A model generated the notes under the pieces. That model worked only from the letters and a program-made list of their open reading frames with translations. It did no database searches and was not told the DNA's origin. Shown here one piece after another: positions 26,894-34,627 of a stretch of 64,000 bases of DNA. The stretch is from CAIZGX01 sp964385405. Lineage in GTDB: Bacteria > Bacteroidota > Bacteroidia > Flavobacteriales_D > Sanyastnellaceae. Every line of letters begins with the position of its first letter. The first letter of the stretch is position 1. The DNA lies in contig CAYLOT010000012.1 of assembly GCA_964385405.1 (NCBI GenBank), positions 1 through 64,000 on the forward strand. The letters run 5' to 3'. The position numbers were made by a program, and so were the translations under genes.

Positions 26894-27943
26894 TTATTGG
26901 TTCGAAGGAGCTACCATCATCTTATTGAAATTCTCCGTAGAAGCTGAAGCGCGTTCTGAATCTGACTTCATGAAATAAACCAACGACTGAATATCGCTAT
27001 CTGCATTCGCTTCATAAAAAGCGCCAATTCCTTCAACACCCATTACCATGAAAGCCTCTGCAAAAACATAAGACTCAACAATAGTCTTGGCGGAAACATA
27101 ACTCTGATACATTTCGTTCTGAACGGGAGAAAGCGTTTTCGGATCGAGCAACGACAACTTATTTCGAGCATCGAATGTTGCGTAGGCTCGATTCACCACA
27201 CGAAGCATATTACCCGTATTCTGTCCAGAAGTTCGCATATCTAACACATTCAAACTATCTACAGCTGCGCCGAATCCAGCATGCCAAACATCTGTCTTCA
27301 CTACGGCTTGCTTGACTGTCGCGTTTTTCTCTTTCAGGTAATCAACAATTTTATCGAGCACTATTGCGCTTCCAAATTTCAATAAATCTATCTGAACCTT
27401 CGGGTTGTTCTTTCTTATGCGCGTTGACTTGTACATCCCATTTTCCTCAACATCTTCAACATCAACATTTGCCGCATACATGCCAGTGAAAACCTTTAAT
27501 GAATCTATATTTGGAACTTTGGGGGTTGGATTCAATAGCTGCGGAAGCCAAGCCACTTGAGCAGGTGACATTGTAAAATCCCAACATCCACCCGAGCGGT
27601 AATTGAATTCTCTTGCCATGGTTAACATAACTCCCATGATTCGATTGTAATCTGTAAACTCAAAAAATCCGGTTTCAGCATTCGAGTAATTGTATAGCAT
27701 ACATGTGCTATTCGGATTGCTCGCATCGATATGCATACGCACAGCGTTTTCAATGGAATCAAAGGCAAATGAGTAATCGGTTGTGTCCCCCACCACACTC
27801 ACGGTGTATTTCATTCCCAAAAAATCGCGATCATAATCTTTTCCAATCAATCCATTATCTGTCGTGCTCTTATTTCCACAAGACTGAAAAAGCAAGCTTC
27901 CGAAAACAAGCGCTAAAAACAGGAAAGACACATTTTTTTTCAT
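26894..27943 (-). CDS. ApbE-like lipoprotein (degenerate FAD:protein FMN transferase)
   Basis: 349 residues with a lipobox signal peptide (LLFQSC). The core aligns with ApbE flavin transferases: an FLGMKYTVSVVG start, a segment parallel to the helix holding NPNS, GGCWDFTMSPAQVAW, IDLLKFGSAIVLDKIVDYL and the late LSLLDPKTLSPV in place of HIIDPRTG. The Gly-rich flavin/metal motif (GGD/N) is replaced (KTDVWHAGFG), so activity is doubtful. Many Bacteroidota keep such a diverged ApbE-like lipoprotein next to tsaD or flavoprotein genes. TATTTTTG at 27955-27948 ends 4 nt before its ATG. Confidence 0.7.
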   Translation of the reverse strand: MKKNVSFLFLALVFGSLLFQSCGNKSTTDNGLIGKDYDRDFLGMKYTVSVVGDTTDYSFAFDSIENAVRMHIDASNPNSTCMLYNYSNAETGFFEFTDYNRIMGVMLTMAREFNYRSGGCWDFTMSPAQVAWLPQLLNPTPKVPNIDSLKVFTGMYAANVDVEDVEENGMYKSTRIRKNNPKVQIDLLKFGSAIVLDKIVDYLKEKNATVKQAVVKTDVWHAGFGAAVDSLNVLDMRTSGQNTGNMLRVVNRAYATFDARNKLSLLDPKTLSPVQNEMYQSYVSAKTIVESYVFAEAFMVMGVEGIGAFYEANADSDIQSLVYFMKSDSERASASTENFNKMMVAPSNQ

Positions 27944-27947
27944 GACA

Positions 27948-27970
27948 CAAAAATAATCTGAATAACTTTA
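27948..27970. promoter_or_regulatory. Compact divergent promoter pair (ApbE-like / T9SS plug)
   Basis: Minus strand TATTTTTG (27955-27948) ends 4 nt before the ATG at 27943; plus strand TAACTTTA (27963-27970) ends 4 nt before the ATG at 27975. Only 7 nt separate the two elements, and the whole intergenic region is 31 bp. Confidence 0.45.
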
Positions 27971-27974
27971 CTTC

Positions 27975-29264
27975 ATGCGGAATACTTCAACAATCCTCAA
28001 CTCCACAATACTTGTATTATTGCTTTGGATCGGGGCTACATCATTTGCTCAAATTCCTGAAACAAATAGCAATTTCGTTCATCCCGATTTCGACTATTTT
28101 TCTGTTGAAGCTCACGCGAAAAACGCAGCACTTTCCGGTCCATTTTTAAACTTGTTTAGCAATGACGCCATTCAATTTGAATTCGACGTTTTCACTTCAC
28201 CAGACGAAGATTTATTCTATTCCGTCTTTCATTGCGACCCGTATTGGAATATTGATGACAGTAATCCTTCAGACGTAATTCAAGGATTCACAAGTCAGCG
28301 CATCACCTTTCCTGAAAACTCTATACACACGACCGCAATTTTCGATCACTACCGATTTGAATTGCCCAATACCATGACCAAGTTTATTCAGTCTGGAAAT
28401 TACTACGTAGTCGTTCATGAGGGAAGCGAATACTCTGAATCGAGCGTTCGGCTTGGATTTCGCATGGTGGTATATGCTGAAGGACTTCACGGATTGAATG
28501 CTGAACTTAACATTAAGCGAGCTTCGACCATTCAACATCTTCAGTCTCATCAGGAAGTTGATTTTTCCATATCGTTAGCAGCTACTCCCGTTTATGACAT
28601 GAACAAAGTCATTCCCGTCATTCTTCAAAATGGAAGATGGAAAAATGGGAAAACGAATTTTCAACCCACCTATATTGCTCCAAACAACGTTTTGGTTTAC
28701 GACTATTCTAGTGGTGAAAATGAATTTCCGGGCGGTGGAGAATGGGAAGCCTTTGAAACCAAAGATCTGCGTGTAAACGGATACAACGTTCAGAATAATA
28801 TTCGAGTGGAAAATGAAAACCACATCTACTTATATCCCAGCCAGAATGAAATGAATCTCGCGTACACGAGTCGTTCTGACTTGAATGGCGCTTCTCTCAT
28901 TTCAAGTGAACTGTATGAAGACGATGACTTAACCAGTGACTATACCTATGTCCATTTCGAATTGAATTCGCCCGAACTTCCGAATAAAGTTTTTCTTGAT
29001 TGCGGAAATGAATGGAACCCTGCTTCGCTCTGCGAATACAGCGAGATTAAAAAAGCGTATCAAACTACCATGTATCTAAAACAAGGCGTTTACAACTACC
29101 GCTTTCGAATTGAGCCTTCAAATTCAAATGAAGAAATAAATTTTGCTGAAGGCAATCATTCTGAAACAGAAAACAACTATCAGCTTCTAGTTTATTACTA
29201 TGATCGCAATGCTGGTTTCTACAAGTGCGGAGGCCTATTCACACAAAACACACGAAAGAACTAG
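27975..29264 (+). CDS. Type IX secretion system plug protein (DUF5103 family)
   Basis: 429 residues with a signal peptide ending near SFAQ. The N-terminal beta domain (about 50-170) shows the DUF5103 pattern: LNLFSNDAIQFEFDVF, YSVFHCDPYWN, SDVIQGF, and YRFELPNTMTKFIQSGNYYVVV. The C-terminal half holds immunoglobulin-like strands (YTYVHFELNSPEL, YNYRFRIE). In the Flavobacterium T9SS structure a protein of this family plugs the SprA translocon pore when no cargo is passing; I assign the same role by family. It overlaps the convergent downstream gene by 4 nt. Confidence 0.85.
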   Translation: MRNTSTILNSTILVLLLWIGATSFAQIPETNSNFVHPDFDYFSVEAHAKNAALSGPFLNLFSNDAIQFEFDVFTSPDEDLFYSVFHCDPYWNIDDSNPSDVIQGFTSQRITFPENSIHTTAIFDHYRFELPNTMTKFIQSGNYYVVVHEGSEYSESSVRLGFRMVVYAEGLHGLNAELNIKRASTIQHLQSHQEVDFSISLAATPVYDMNKVIPVILQNGRWKNGKTNFQPTYIAPNNVLVYDYSSGENEFPGGGEWEAFETKDLRVNGYNVQNNIRVENENHIYLYPSQNEMNLAYTSRSDLNGASLISSELYEDDDLTSDYTYVHFELNSPELPNKVFLDCGNEWNPASLCEYSEIKKAYQTTMYLKQGVYNYRFRIEPSNSNEEINFAEGNHSETENNYQLLVYYYDRNAGFYKCGGLFTQNTRKN

Positions 29265-29992
29265 TCTTTGTCGTAATTGAAATCATCGTCCTTCCACTCT
29301 CTTTTTCCGCGCTTCCAAATTTTATATTGTTGAAATTCCTCTTTTACGAATATGAGGAATTCATACTGGGAACTCTGACGAATGAATTCATCGCTGACAT
29401 GCATGAAATCAATGAACGCATCGAATTCATCATTGGTCAATTCGATAATATCATAATCGACATACAAATGAAAGAGCTCCTTCAACAGCGCTCGCTTACG
29501 GTCCTCATACTCCATTTTTGCCACAGCTAGTTTACTGCGCTCGCGCTTACTGAACTGCTCGTATAAAAACGTAATTGGATTGCTCACGTTTGCAGTTTTG
29601 AATTGGTTCTCATCGAAACCCAGACTCATTAAGTCTTCTTCAATCGCTTCCAGATCTCGGGGTGAAATAAACTCAACAACAGGAAGCATGTATGTCCTGT
29701 CGTCTAGAAATATTGTTGGATGATAGACATCTTTCATCACCGAGTCCTTCATACACAATTGACGCGTATAATAACTTAACGCAGTTATACTCAAGGTGTC
29801 ACTCTTATCGCAAACAATCGAATAAAAGCCACTTGAATTTCCAAAACTACCGGTCTTGGTTCGGTTGTTTACAATAATCGCATTGGGAATACCCTGCCCA
29901 TGAGGATCACGCACTCGTCCTTCAATTCGAATAGTTTGAGAATACACATGAATTGAAAGAAAGACGAAGAAAAAAAGACTGATACTCCTCAT
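29261..29992 (-). CDS. Exported protein with carboxypeptidase-regulatory-like domain
   Basis: 243 residues; signal peptide cleaved near VYSQ. Residues about 20-110 form a CarboxypepD_reg-like beta-sandwich (IRIEGRVRDPHGQGIPNAIIV ... GFYSIVCDKSDTLSITALSY). The rest (about 115-243) is helical and charged, of unknown function, ending in KDDDFNYDKD. Such proteins are common periplasmic or outer-membrane-associated accessory proteins in Bacteroidota. TACCTTCG (30004-29997) ends 4 nt before its ATG; it is divergent from the M28 peptidase. Confidence 0.75.
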   Translation of the reverse strand: MRSISLFFFVFLSIHVYSQTIRIEGRVRDPHGQGIPNAIIVNNRTKTGSFGNSSGFYSIVCDKSDTLSITALSYYTRQLCMKDSVMKDVYHPTIFLDDRTYMLPVVEFISPRDLEAIEEDLMSLGFDENQFKTANVSNPITFLYEQFSKRERSKLAVAKMEYEDRKRALLKELFHLYVDYDIIELTNDEFDAFIDFMHVSDEFIRQSSQYEFLIFVKEEFQQYKIWKRGKREWKDDDFNYDKD

Positions 29993-29996
29993 ATAG

Positions 29997-30044
29997 CGAA
30001 GGTAACGAAGAATTGAAAACTATATTGAATCATCACTAAATTCG
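29997..30044. promoter_or_regulatory. Divergent promoter region with two start-adjacent -7 elements
   Basis: Minus strand TACCTTCG (30004-29997), 4 nt before ATG 29992; plus strand TAAATTCG (30037-30044), 4 nt before ATG 30049. Both resemble TAnnTTTG with C for the third T. Confidence 0.4.
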
Positions 30045-30048
30045 CAAC

Positions 30049-31323
30049 ATGAAAAAGTTCTTCTTCCATATATCTGTAGCATTTGCATTTGCGAGCTGCA
30101 CTATTCTTCATCACGACCAAAAATCAGCAGATTCAATTCCCAATCTAAAAGCAGATGTGGCGATATTGGCAAGCGATGCATTTGAAGGTCGCGCTATAGG
30201 CACACCTGGAGCGGATAAGGCTGCCGGATATATTCAAGATCAGTTTTTAAAAATCGGTTTACTTCCAAAAGGAACATTGGGCTTCTTCCAAGCTTTTTCA
30301 TTCATTCCGCAAGGACATGGACAAGTTCATCAGGTTGGAGATAGTCTGAAGATGGGTAAATCATTGGTGAAGGAAATCAGTGGGAAAAATGTTGTTGGAT
30401 ACATTGACAATGGAGCTGCGAACACCATCATTATTGGTGCACACTATGACCACTTGGGTTGGGGCGATGAAAACAGTTTATGGACTGGAGAGCGTGCAAT
30501 TCACAATGGAGCAGATGACAACGCAAGTGGCGTTTCTGCCATGCTCGAGTTAGCACGCAAACTAAAAGCAGACCAATCTGGTTCAACAAATAAATACAAT
30601 TACCTTTTCATTGCCTTCAGTGGGGAAGAAAAAGGATTGTGGGGAAGTAACTACTTCAGCAAGAACCCGACGATTGATTTGACAACCGTGAATTGTATGA
30701 TGAACATGGATATGGTTGGAAGGTTAAACGCAGAGCACGCACTTTCAATTAGTGGAACAGGGACATCGCCAGAGTTTGAGAACTGGTTGACGAAAAATAA
30801 CAAGACGAATTTCAAATTGATTTTCGATAAAAGTGGAATTGGTCCAAGCGATCACAGTTCATTTTACAATGTGAATATTCCAGTTTTGCATTTCTTTACT
30901 GGACAGCATAGCGACTACCATAAACCAAGTGACGATTTCGACAAAATCAATTATGAAGGATTGAATGAAGTGGTGAATTACATGTACTCGATGTGTGTTG
31001 AAATGAATGCACATTCAAAATTGGAATTCACAAAAACAATCGACCCTAAGCCAACAAACTCAGCATTTAAAGTAACACTAGGTGTAATGCCAGATTACAT
31101 GTTCAGCGGAGTTGGAATGCGCATCGATGGCGTGAAGGAAAACCGTCCCGCTGCATTAGCCGGATTGAAGCAAGGCGACATTGTTGTTCGTCTTGGTGAA
31201 AATAAAATTGCTGACATGAGTTCATATATGGAAGCTTTAGGCAAATTCAACGAAGGTGATTCAACCGAAGTTGAATTTATTCGTGATGGAAAATCAATTG
31301 TTTCTCCGGTGACATTTAAATAA
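30049..31323 (+). CDS. M28-family zinc aminopeptidase lipoprotein with C-terminal PDZ domain
   Basis: 424 residues with lipobox FASC, so outer-membrane-anchored. The M28 catalytic domain (about 35-330) has all metal and catalytic residues: GAHYDHLG, GADDNASGV, FSGEEKGLWGS, MDMVGRL, and PVLHFFTGQHSDYHKPSDDF. Residues about 340-424 are a PDZ domain (GMRIDGVKENRPAALAGLKQGDIVVRLG), perhaps binding substrate C-termini. It releases N-terminal amino acids from peptides outside the cell or in the periplasm. The SGNH gene follows after 1 nt. Confidence 0.92.
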   Translation: MKKFFFHISVAFAFASCTILHHDQKSADSIPNLKADVAILASDAFEGRAIGTPGADKAAGYIQDQFLKIGLLPKGTLGFFQAFSFIPQGHGQVHQVGDSLKMGKSLVKEISGKNVVGYIDNGAANTIIIGAHYDHLGWGDENSLWTGERAIHNGADDNASGVSAMLELARKLKADQSGSTNKYNYLFIAFSGEEKGLWGSNYFSKNPTIDLTTVNCMMNMDMVGRLNAEHALSISGTGTSPEFENWLTKNNKTNFKLIFDKSGIGPSDHSSFYNVNIPVLHFFTGQHSDYHKPSDDFDKINYEGLNEVVNYMYSMCVEMNAHSKLEFTKTIDPKPTNSAFKVTLGVMPDYMFSGVGMRIDGVKENRPAALAGLKQGDIVVRLGENKIADMSSYMEALGKFNEGDSTEVEFIRDGKSIVSPVTFK

Positions 31324-31324
31324 T

Positions 31325-32563
31325 ATGAAGAAAATATTTTTCTGTGCAGGGTTGGTGTGTTTCACCAACCTTTTGCATGCTCAGACGCGCGTGCTCTTTA
31401 TTGGAAACAGCTATACTGCTGTAAACAATCTTCCTCAGTTAACGGCAGATTGCGCGTTAAGTATTGGCTTTGCTGGCTTCCCTATGGAGATTGCAAGCAG
31501 TACTCCAGGAGGTACTACTTTCCAAATGCACACTACCAATGCAACATCACAAAGCCTAATCAATCAAGGAAACTGGGACTATGTAGTACTTCAAGAACAA
31601 AGTCAACTCCCCTCCTTCCCAGATTCACAAGTGGCTGCTGAGTGCTTTCCATTTGCTACCATTTTAAATGATCAGATTTTGGCTGCAGATTCTTGTGCTG
31701 AAACTATCTTCTATATGACATGGGGAAGACAGAACGGAGATGCGTCTAACTGCGCTTCATGGCCACCTGTCTGCACTTACGAAGGAATGGACAGCCTACT
31801 CAATTTGCGATACAGACAAATGGCGATTGACAATGAAGCTATACTCTCGCCTGTTGGTGCACTTTGGAGGTACATCAGAACAAACTACCCTGAAATAAAT
31901 TTGTACGCTGCCGATGGAAGTCACCCTTCTCTAGAGGGCACATATGCTGCCGCTTGTAGCATGATATCTGTCATTTTCAGAACAGACCCTACTCTTATCA
32001 CATACAGCACTACACTTGATCCTGTGGTTGCAGAGAAAATCAGATTAGCTGCCCAAGCTGTAGTGTTCAACAACCTTTTCGAATGGCATGTCGGTGAATA
32101 TGACCCTGAGGTACTTGTTAATACAACATCCAATGGCTTGACACTTCAACTCGATAATCAATCCGTTTCAAGTTGGAATTTCACATGGGATTTTGGAGAT
32201 GGCAATACTTCAACCGATTTCTCTCCTCAGCATACATATGCTAGTGCGGGAACTTACTCTCTTAGCTACTCGGCAATTGATGATTGCGGCAGAACTTCTC
32301 AAGGCTACTGGGAAATCCAGATTCTAAATGATGGCATTTCAGAATTCGAAAAAAAATATGTTGTTCGGAATTTAGAAAACGAGTTTGCAATTGACTTCAA
32401 TTCTGTTGCATCTGATATTCGTGTTTTTGACATAAACGGAAGATTAATCCAAATATCTTCAAACAATCACTCTTCATTTTATGTAGCAAAATCAAATAGT
32501 CCGAGGATTATTCTATTCACAATGAATGGAGTAAGTCATCGGATTTTACTTGGCGTAGAATAA
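31325..32563 (+). CDS. Secreted SGNH/GDSL-like hydrolase with PKD domain
   Basis: 412 residues; signal peptide ends near LHAQ. The N-terminal domain (about 20-245) carries SGNH block I as IGNSYT, GNWDYVVLQEQS as block II/III region and the catalytic Asp-His block DGSHPSLEG, suggesting an esterase or acetylesterase. A PKD domain follows (FTWDFGDGNTST ... HTYASAGTY, about 265-335). The last about 75 residues (EFAIDFNSVASDIRVFDINGRLI...) resemble a weak T9SS sorting domain. Co-transcribed with the M28 peptidase (1-nt gap). Substrate unknown; a sugar-ester esterase is a reasonable guess. Confidence 0.82.
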   Translation: MKKIFFCAGLVCFTNLLHAQTRVLFIGNSYTAVNNLPQLTADCALSIGFAGFPMEIASSTPGGTTFQMHTTNATSQSLINQGNWDYVVLQEQSQLPSFPDSQVAAECFPFATILNDQILAADSCAETIFYMTWGRQNGDASNCASWPPVCTYEGMDSLLNLRYRQMAIDNEAILSPVGALWRYIRTNYPEINLYAADGSHPSLEGTYAAACSMISVIFRTDPTLITYSTTLDPVVAEKIRLAAQAVVFNNLFEWHVGEYDPEVLVNTTSNGLTLQLDNQSVSSWNFTWDFGDGNTSTDFSPQHTYASAGTYSLSYSAIDDCGRTSQGYWEIQILNDGISEFEKKYVVRNLENEFAIDFNSVASDIRVFDINGRLIQISSNNHSSFYVAKSNSPRIILFTMNGVSHRILLGVE

Positions 32564-32597
32564 GCATTCGAATGTTCAAAACTCAAAAGAATATTTG

Positions 32598-32629
32598 TTT
32601 GAAAAAACACAAGTACTGACGTATTTTCG
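32598..32629 (+). promoter_or_regulatory. Promoter of candidate small RNA (-33 TTTG, -7 TATTTTCG)
   Basis: TTTG at 32598-32601, then 20 nt, then TATTTTCG at 32622-32629, a good fit to the Bacteroidota -33/-7 arrangement. No ORF follows before the terminator at 32686. Confidence 0.5.
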
Positions 32630-32633
32630 CGGC

Positions 32634-32719
32634 CGTTAAGTCCATTTGCAGCTTCTGCTGTGGGTCTTTTTAGTTAAGGTAAAGCAAACCCTCGAAAACG
32701 TTCGGGGGTTTGTTTTTTT
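32634..32719 (+). ncRNA. Candidate intergenic small RNA of about 86 nt
   Basis: It lies between convergent genes, bounded by its own promoter-like signal and an intrinsic terminator. The body can form a hairpin around CAGC-TTCT-GCTG (32650-32661) extended by CC/GG pairs, followed by a T-rich single-stranded stretch (TCTTTTTAG). No reading frame of note is present. It does not match SRP RNA (no GGAA-loop motif), tmRNA or a tRNA as far as I can tell. Family unknown; the coordinates of the 5' end are estimated from the -7 element. Confidence 0.5.
32686..32719 (+). terminator. Intrinsic terminator of candidate small RNA
   Basis: 11-bp stem AAACCCTCGAA (32686-32696) / TTCGGGGGTTT (32701-32711) with one G-T wobble and loop AACG, followed by GTTTTTTT. 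Confidence 0.85.
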
Positions 32720-32764
32720 CTATACTTTTTTTTTGCATTAAGCACATTCAAAAAACTGAGCATA

Positions 32765-32796
32765 AAAAAAGGCTGCCTTTCGGCAGCCTTTCTCTA
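32765..32796 (-). terminator. Terminator of the starch-binding-like gene
   Basis: Perfect 10-bp stem AAAGGCTGCC (32768-32777) / GGCAGCCTTT (32782-32791), loop TTTC, followed on the minus strand by a T run (TTTTTTTATG). Confidence 0.85.
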
Positions 32797-32817
32797 AAGT
32801 TAACCTGATCAAATGAA

Positions 32818-34533
32818 TTATTGAACTGCGATTTGCACAGCAGTTTTCTCCAATCCGTTTGACAATTCGATAGCATAGATTCCACTCGCAACACCTTCAA
32901 GGTTTACGCGTACTTGGTTGTTTCCAGTTGGAAGGTTACCCATGTATTGCGTAGAAACTATTTGACCTAAGTTGTTCATTACACGAACAGTGATAGGAGC
33001 AGATTTTACTTGACCGAAAGAAAGAGTTACGAATTCGTTAGCTGGAACTGGGTATGCATTCAATACTGTTAAAGCCATAGCTTCTTGAACACCGATGATA
33101 CAATCAGCGCAAGAATCGAAACATACTGTGTTCAACACTTCTGCAATACCTGTGCGGGTGTGGATACGGTTGTAACCACCAACTCCGTTAGCGATACCGC
33201 AATTGATGATACCAGTACCTTCTTCATTCACTGGAGCGTTTACGTCTCCGTTCATGAACTTGTACTGAATATCAGCAGAACCGCTGATGTTCACTGTGCA
33301 CTCATAAACATTGTCGCCATCAGCGTCAGTCATTTGAACTGCACCTGCTTGCCATGCTGGGTTAGTGAATCCACCAATCATCCATACACCTGCCGCGTCT
33401 GGAGTTGTGTTCAACATATTCACTCGGAAAGTGATGTCAGCTGGATCTGGATCAACAACACACTCTGCTCCACATTGGTTGTAGCAGAAGTGCTCCACTA
33501 CTGGATCAGCTGCAACTACTAATTGACGGTTACCACCTACGTTACAATCAGCAGGTAAAGACTCGTTACCATCTGCCCAAGCAGCACCATTAACGAATTT
33601 GTACTGATAAGTACCTGGTTGAAGTAAAAGAGTTACTTCGTAAATGTTGTCACCGTCTGGGTCAGTCATCAATGTGTTAGCATCGCCAGGATTCCATCCT
33701 TGGAAAGAACCTGCAACGTGAGGACCGTTAGCATTTACAGTTTGTAAAGTCATGTCAACTCGGAACAAAACTGGGGTTGGTGCTTGACAAGGACCGCAAG
33801 CGCTGAAACAAATAACATCAACTACTGTGTTTGCTTCAACCACGTTGATTACACGATTTCCAGAAACATTACAATCAGCTGGAACGCTTTCAGCAAAAGC
33901 CCAGTCGTTACCGTTGATGAACTTGAATTGAGCAGAAGTAGCAGTACCGATAGAGAAGTATCCTTCGAAAGTACCGTTTCCATCTGGATCAATCAATTGT
34001 GATCCTGCTGGATTCCATCCTTGGAAGTCACCTGCAACGAAGATACCTGCTGGGTTAACACCTGCAGCTTCTTGAGTCATGTCTACACGGAAACGAACAG
34101 CATTCTCTCCGCAAGCAGCACATGATGCATAACATACAGTCATGCTTTCAGTAGCGTTCAATCCAGAAATTGACCAAAAACGGTTATCGTTTCCAGCAAC
34201 CTCAACTTGACAAGCAGCTGGAACATCCTCTGTAAAAGGCCAGTCGTTACCGTTGATGAACTTAAACTCATAGCGCTCTGCAACCAAGTTTAAAGTTACA
34301 GACCAAATACCATTTCCTTGATCAGCTAAAGCAATAGCAGAAGGATTCCAGTTAACATACGCCGCGTTCTCAGCAGTACCATCGTAGTTAACATCATTGA
34401 AATTACCAGCAATGTGAACGCCGTTTGCGTCAACAGTTTGGCCAGTCATGTCCACATTAAACGTTACAGCAACTTGGGCTTGAGCCATCATTGCAGATAA
34501 CGCTACGAAACAGAATGTAAAAATTTTTTTCAT
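32818..34533 (-). CDS. T9SS-secreted protein with four starch-binding-like modules
   Basis: 571 residues. After the signal peptide (cleavage near MAQA) come four tandem modules of about 110 residues (about 20-140, 145-252, 255-365, 370-487). Each has F(R/N)VDMT or similar, an (V/I)AGxFxxWNP turn, DPDGDG(T/I)YE, and YxFKFxNGxxW, the pattern of CBM20/48-like or E-set glucan-binding folds. Each module also has an internal PADC-type Cys and ends in CxxxCxxC (for example CFSACGPC), suggesting two disulphides per module. A type A T9SS sorting domain (NAYPVPANEF ... GIYAIEL) closes the protein. It is divergent from a GH13 amylase, so a surface glucan-binding role is likely (inference). Confidence 0.83.
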   Translation of the reverse strand: MKKIFTFCFVALSAMMAQAQVAVTFNVDMTGQTVDANGVHIAGNFNDVNYDGTAENAAYVNWNPSAIALADQGNGIWSVTLNLVAERYEFKFINGNDWPFTEDVPAACQVEVAGNDNRFWSISGLNATESMTVCYASCAACGENAVRFRVDMTQEAAGVNPAGIFVAGDFQGWNPAGSQLIDPDGNGTFEGYFSIGTATSAQFKFINGNDWAFAESVPADCNVSGNRVINVVEANTVVDVICFSACGPCQAPTPVLFRVDMTLQTVNANGPHVAGSFQGWNPGDANTLMTDPDGDNIYEVTLLLQPGTYQYKFVNGAAWADGNESLPADCNVGGNRQLVVAADPVVEHFCYNQCGAECVVDPDPADITFRVNMLNTTPDAAGVWMIGGFTNPAWQAGAVQMTDADGDNVYECTVNISGSADIQYKFMNGDVNAPVNEEGTGIINCGIANGVGGYNRIHTRTGIAEVLNTVCFDSCADCIIGVQEAMALTVLNAYPVPANEFVTLSFGQVKSAPITVRVMNNLGQIVSTQYMGNLPTGNNQVRVNLEGVASGIYAIELSNGLEKTAVQIAVQ

Positions 34534-34580
34534 AGGTTTTTAAATTAGATTACTGTAGTTCGTGTACTTTTAACACTTTC

Positions 34581-34588
34581 CAAATATA
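34581..34588 (-). promoter_or_regulatory. -7 promoter element for the starch-binding-like gene
   Basis: Minus-strand TATATTTG, exact match to TAnnTTTG, about 47 nt before the ATG at 34533. Confidence 0.5.
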
Positions 34589-34627
34589 TAGCGAAAAAGT
34601 GTTTCACACTCCAACTAGACGTAAATC

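Noticed and set aside
32634..32719. Small SRP RNA or 6S RNA
   Set aside because: The conserved SRP tetraloop region (GGAA with AGCAG side) is missing and it is too short for 6S RNA.
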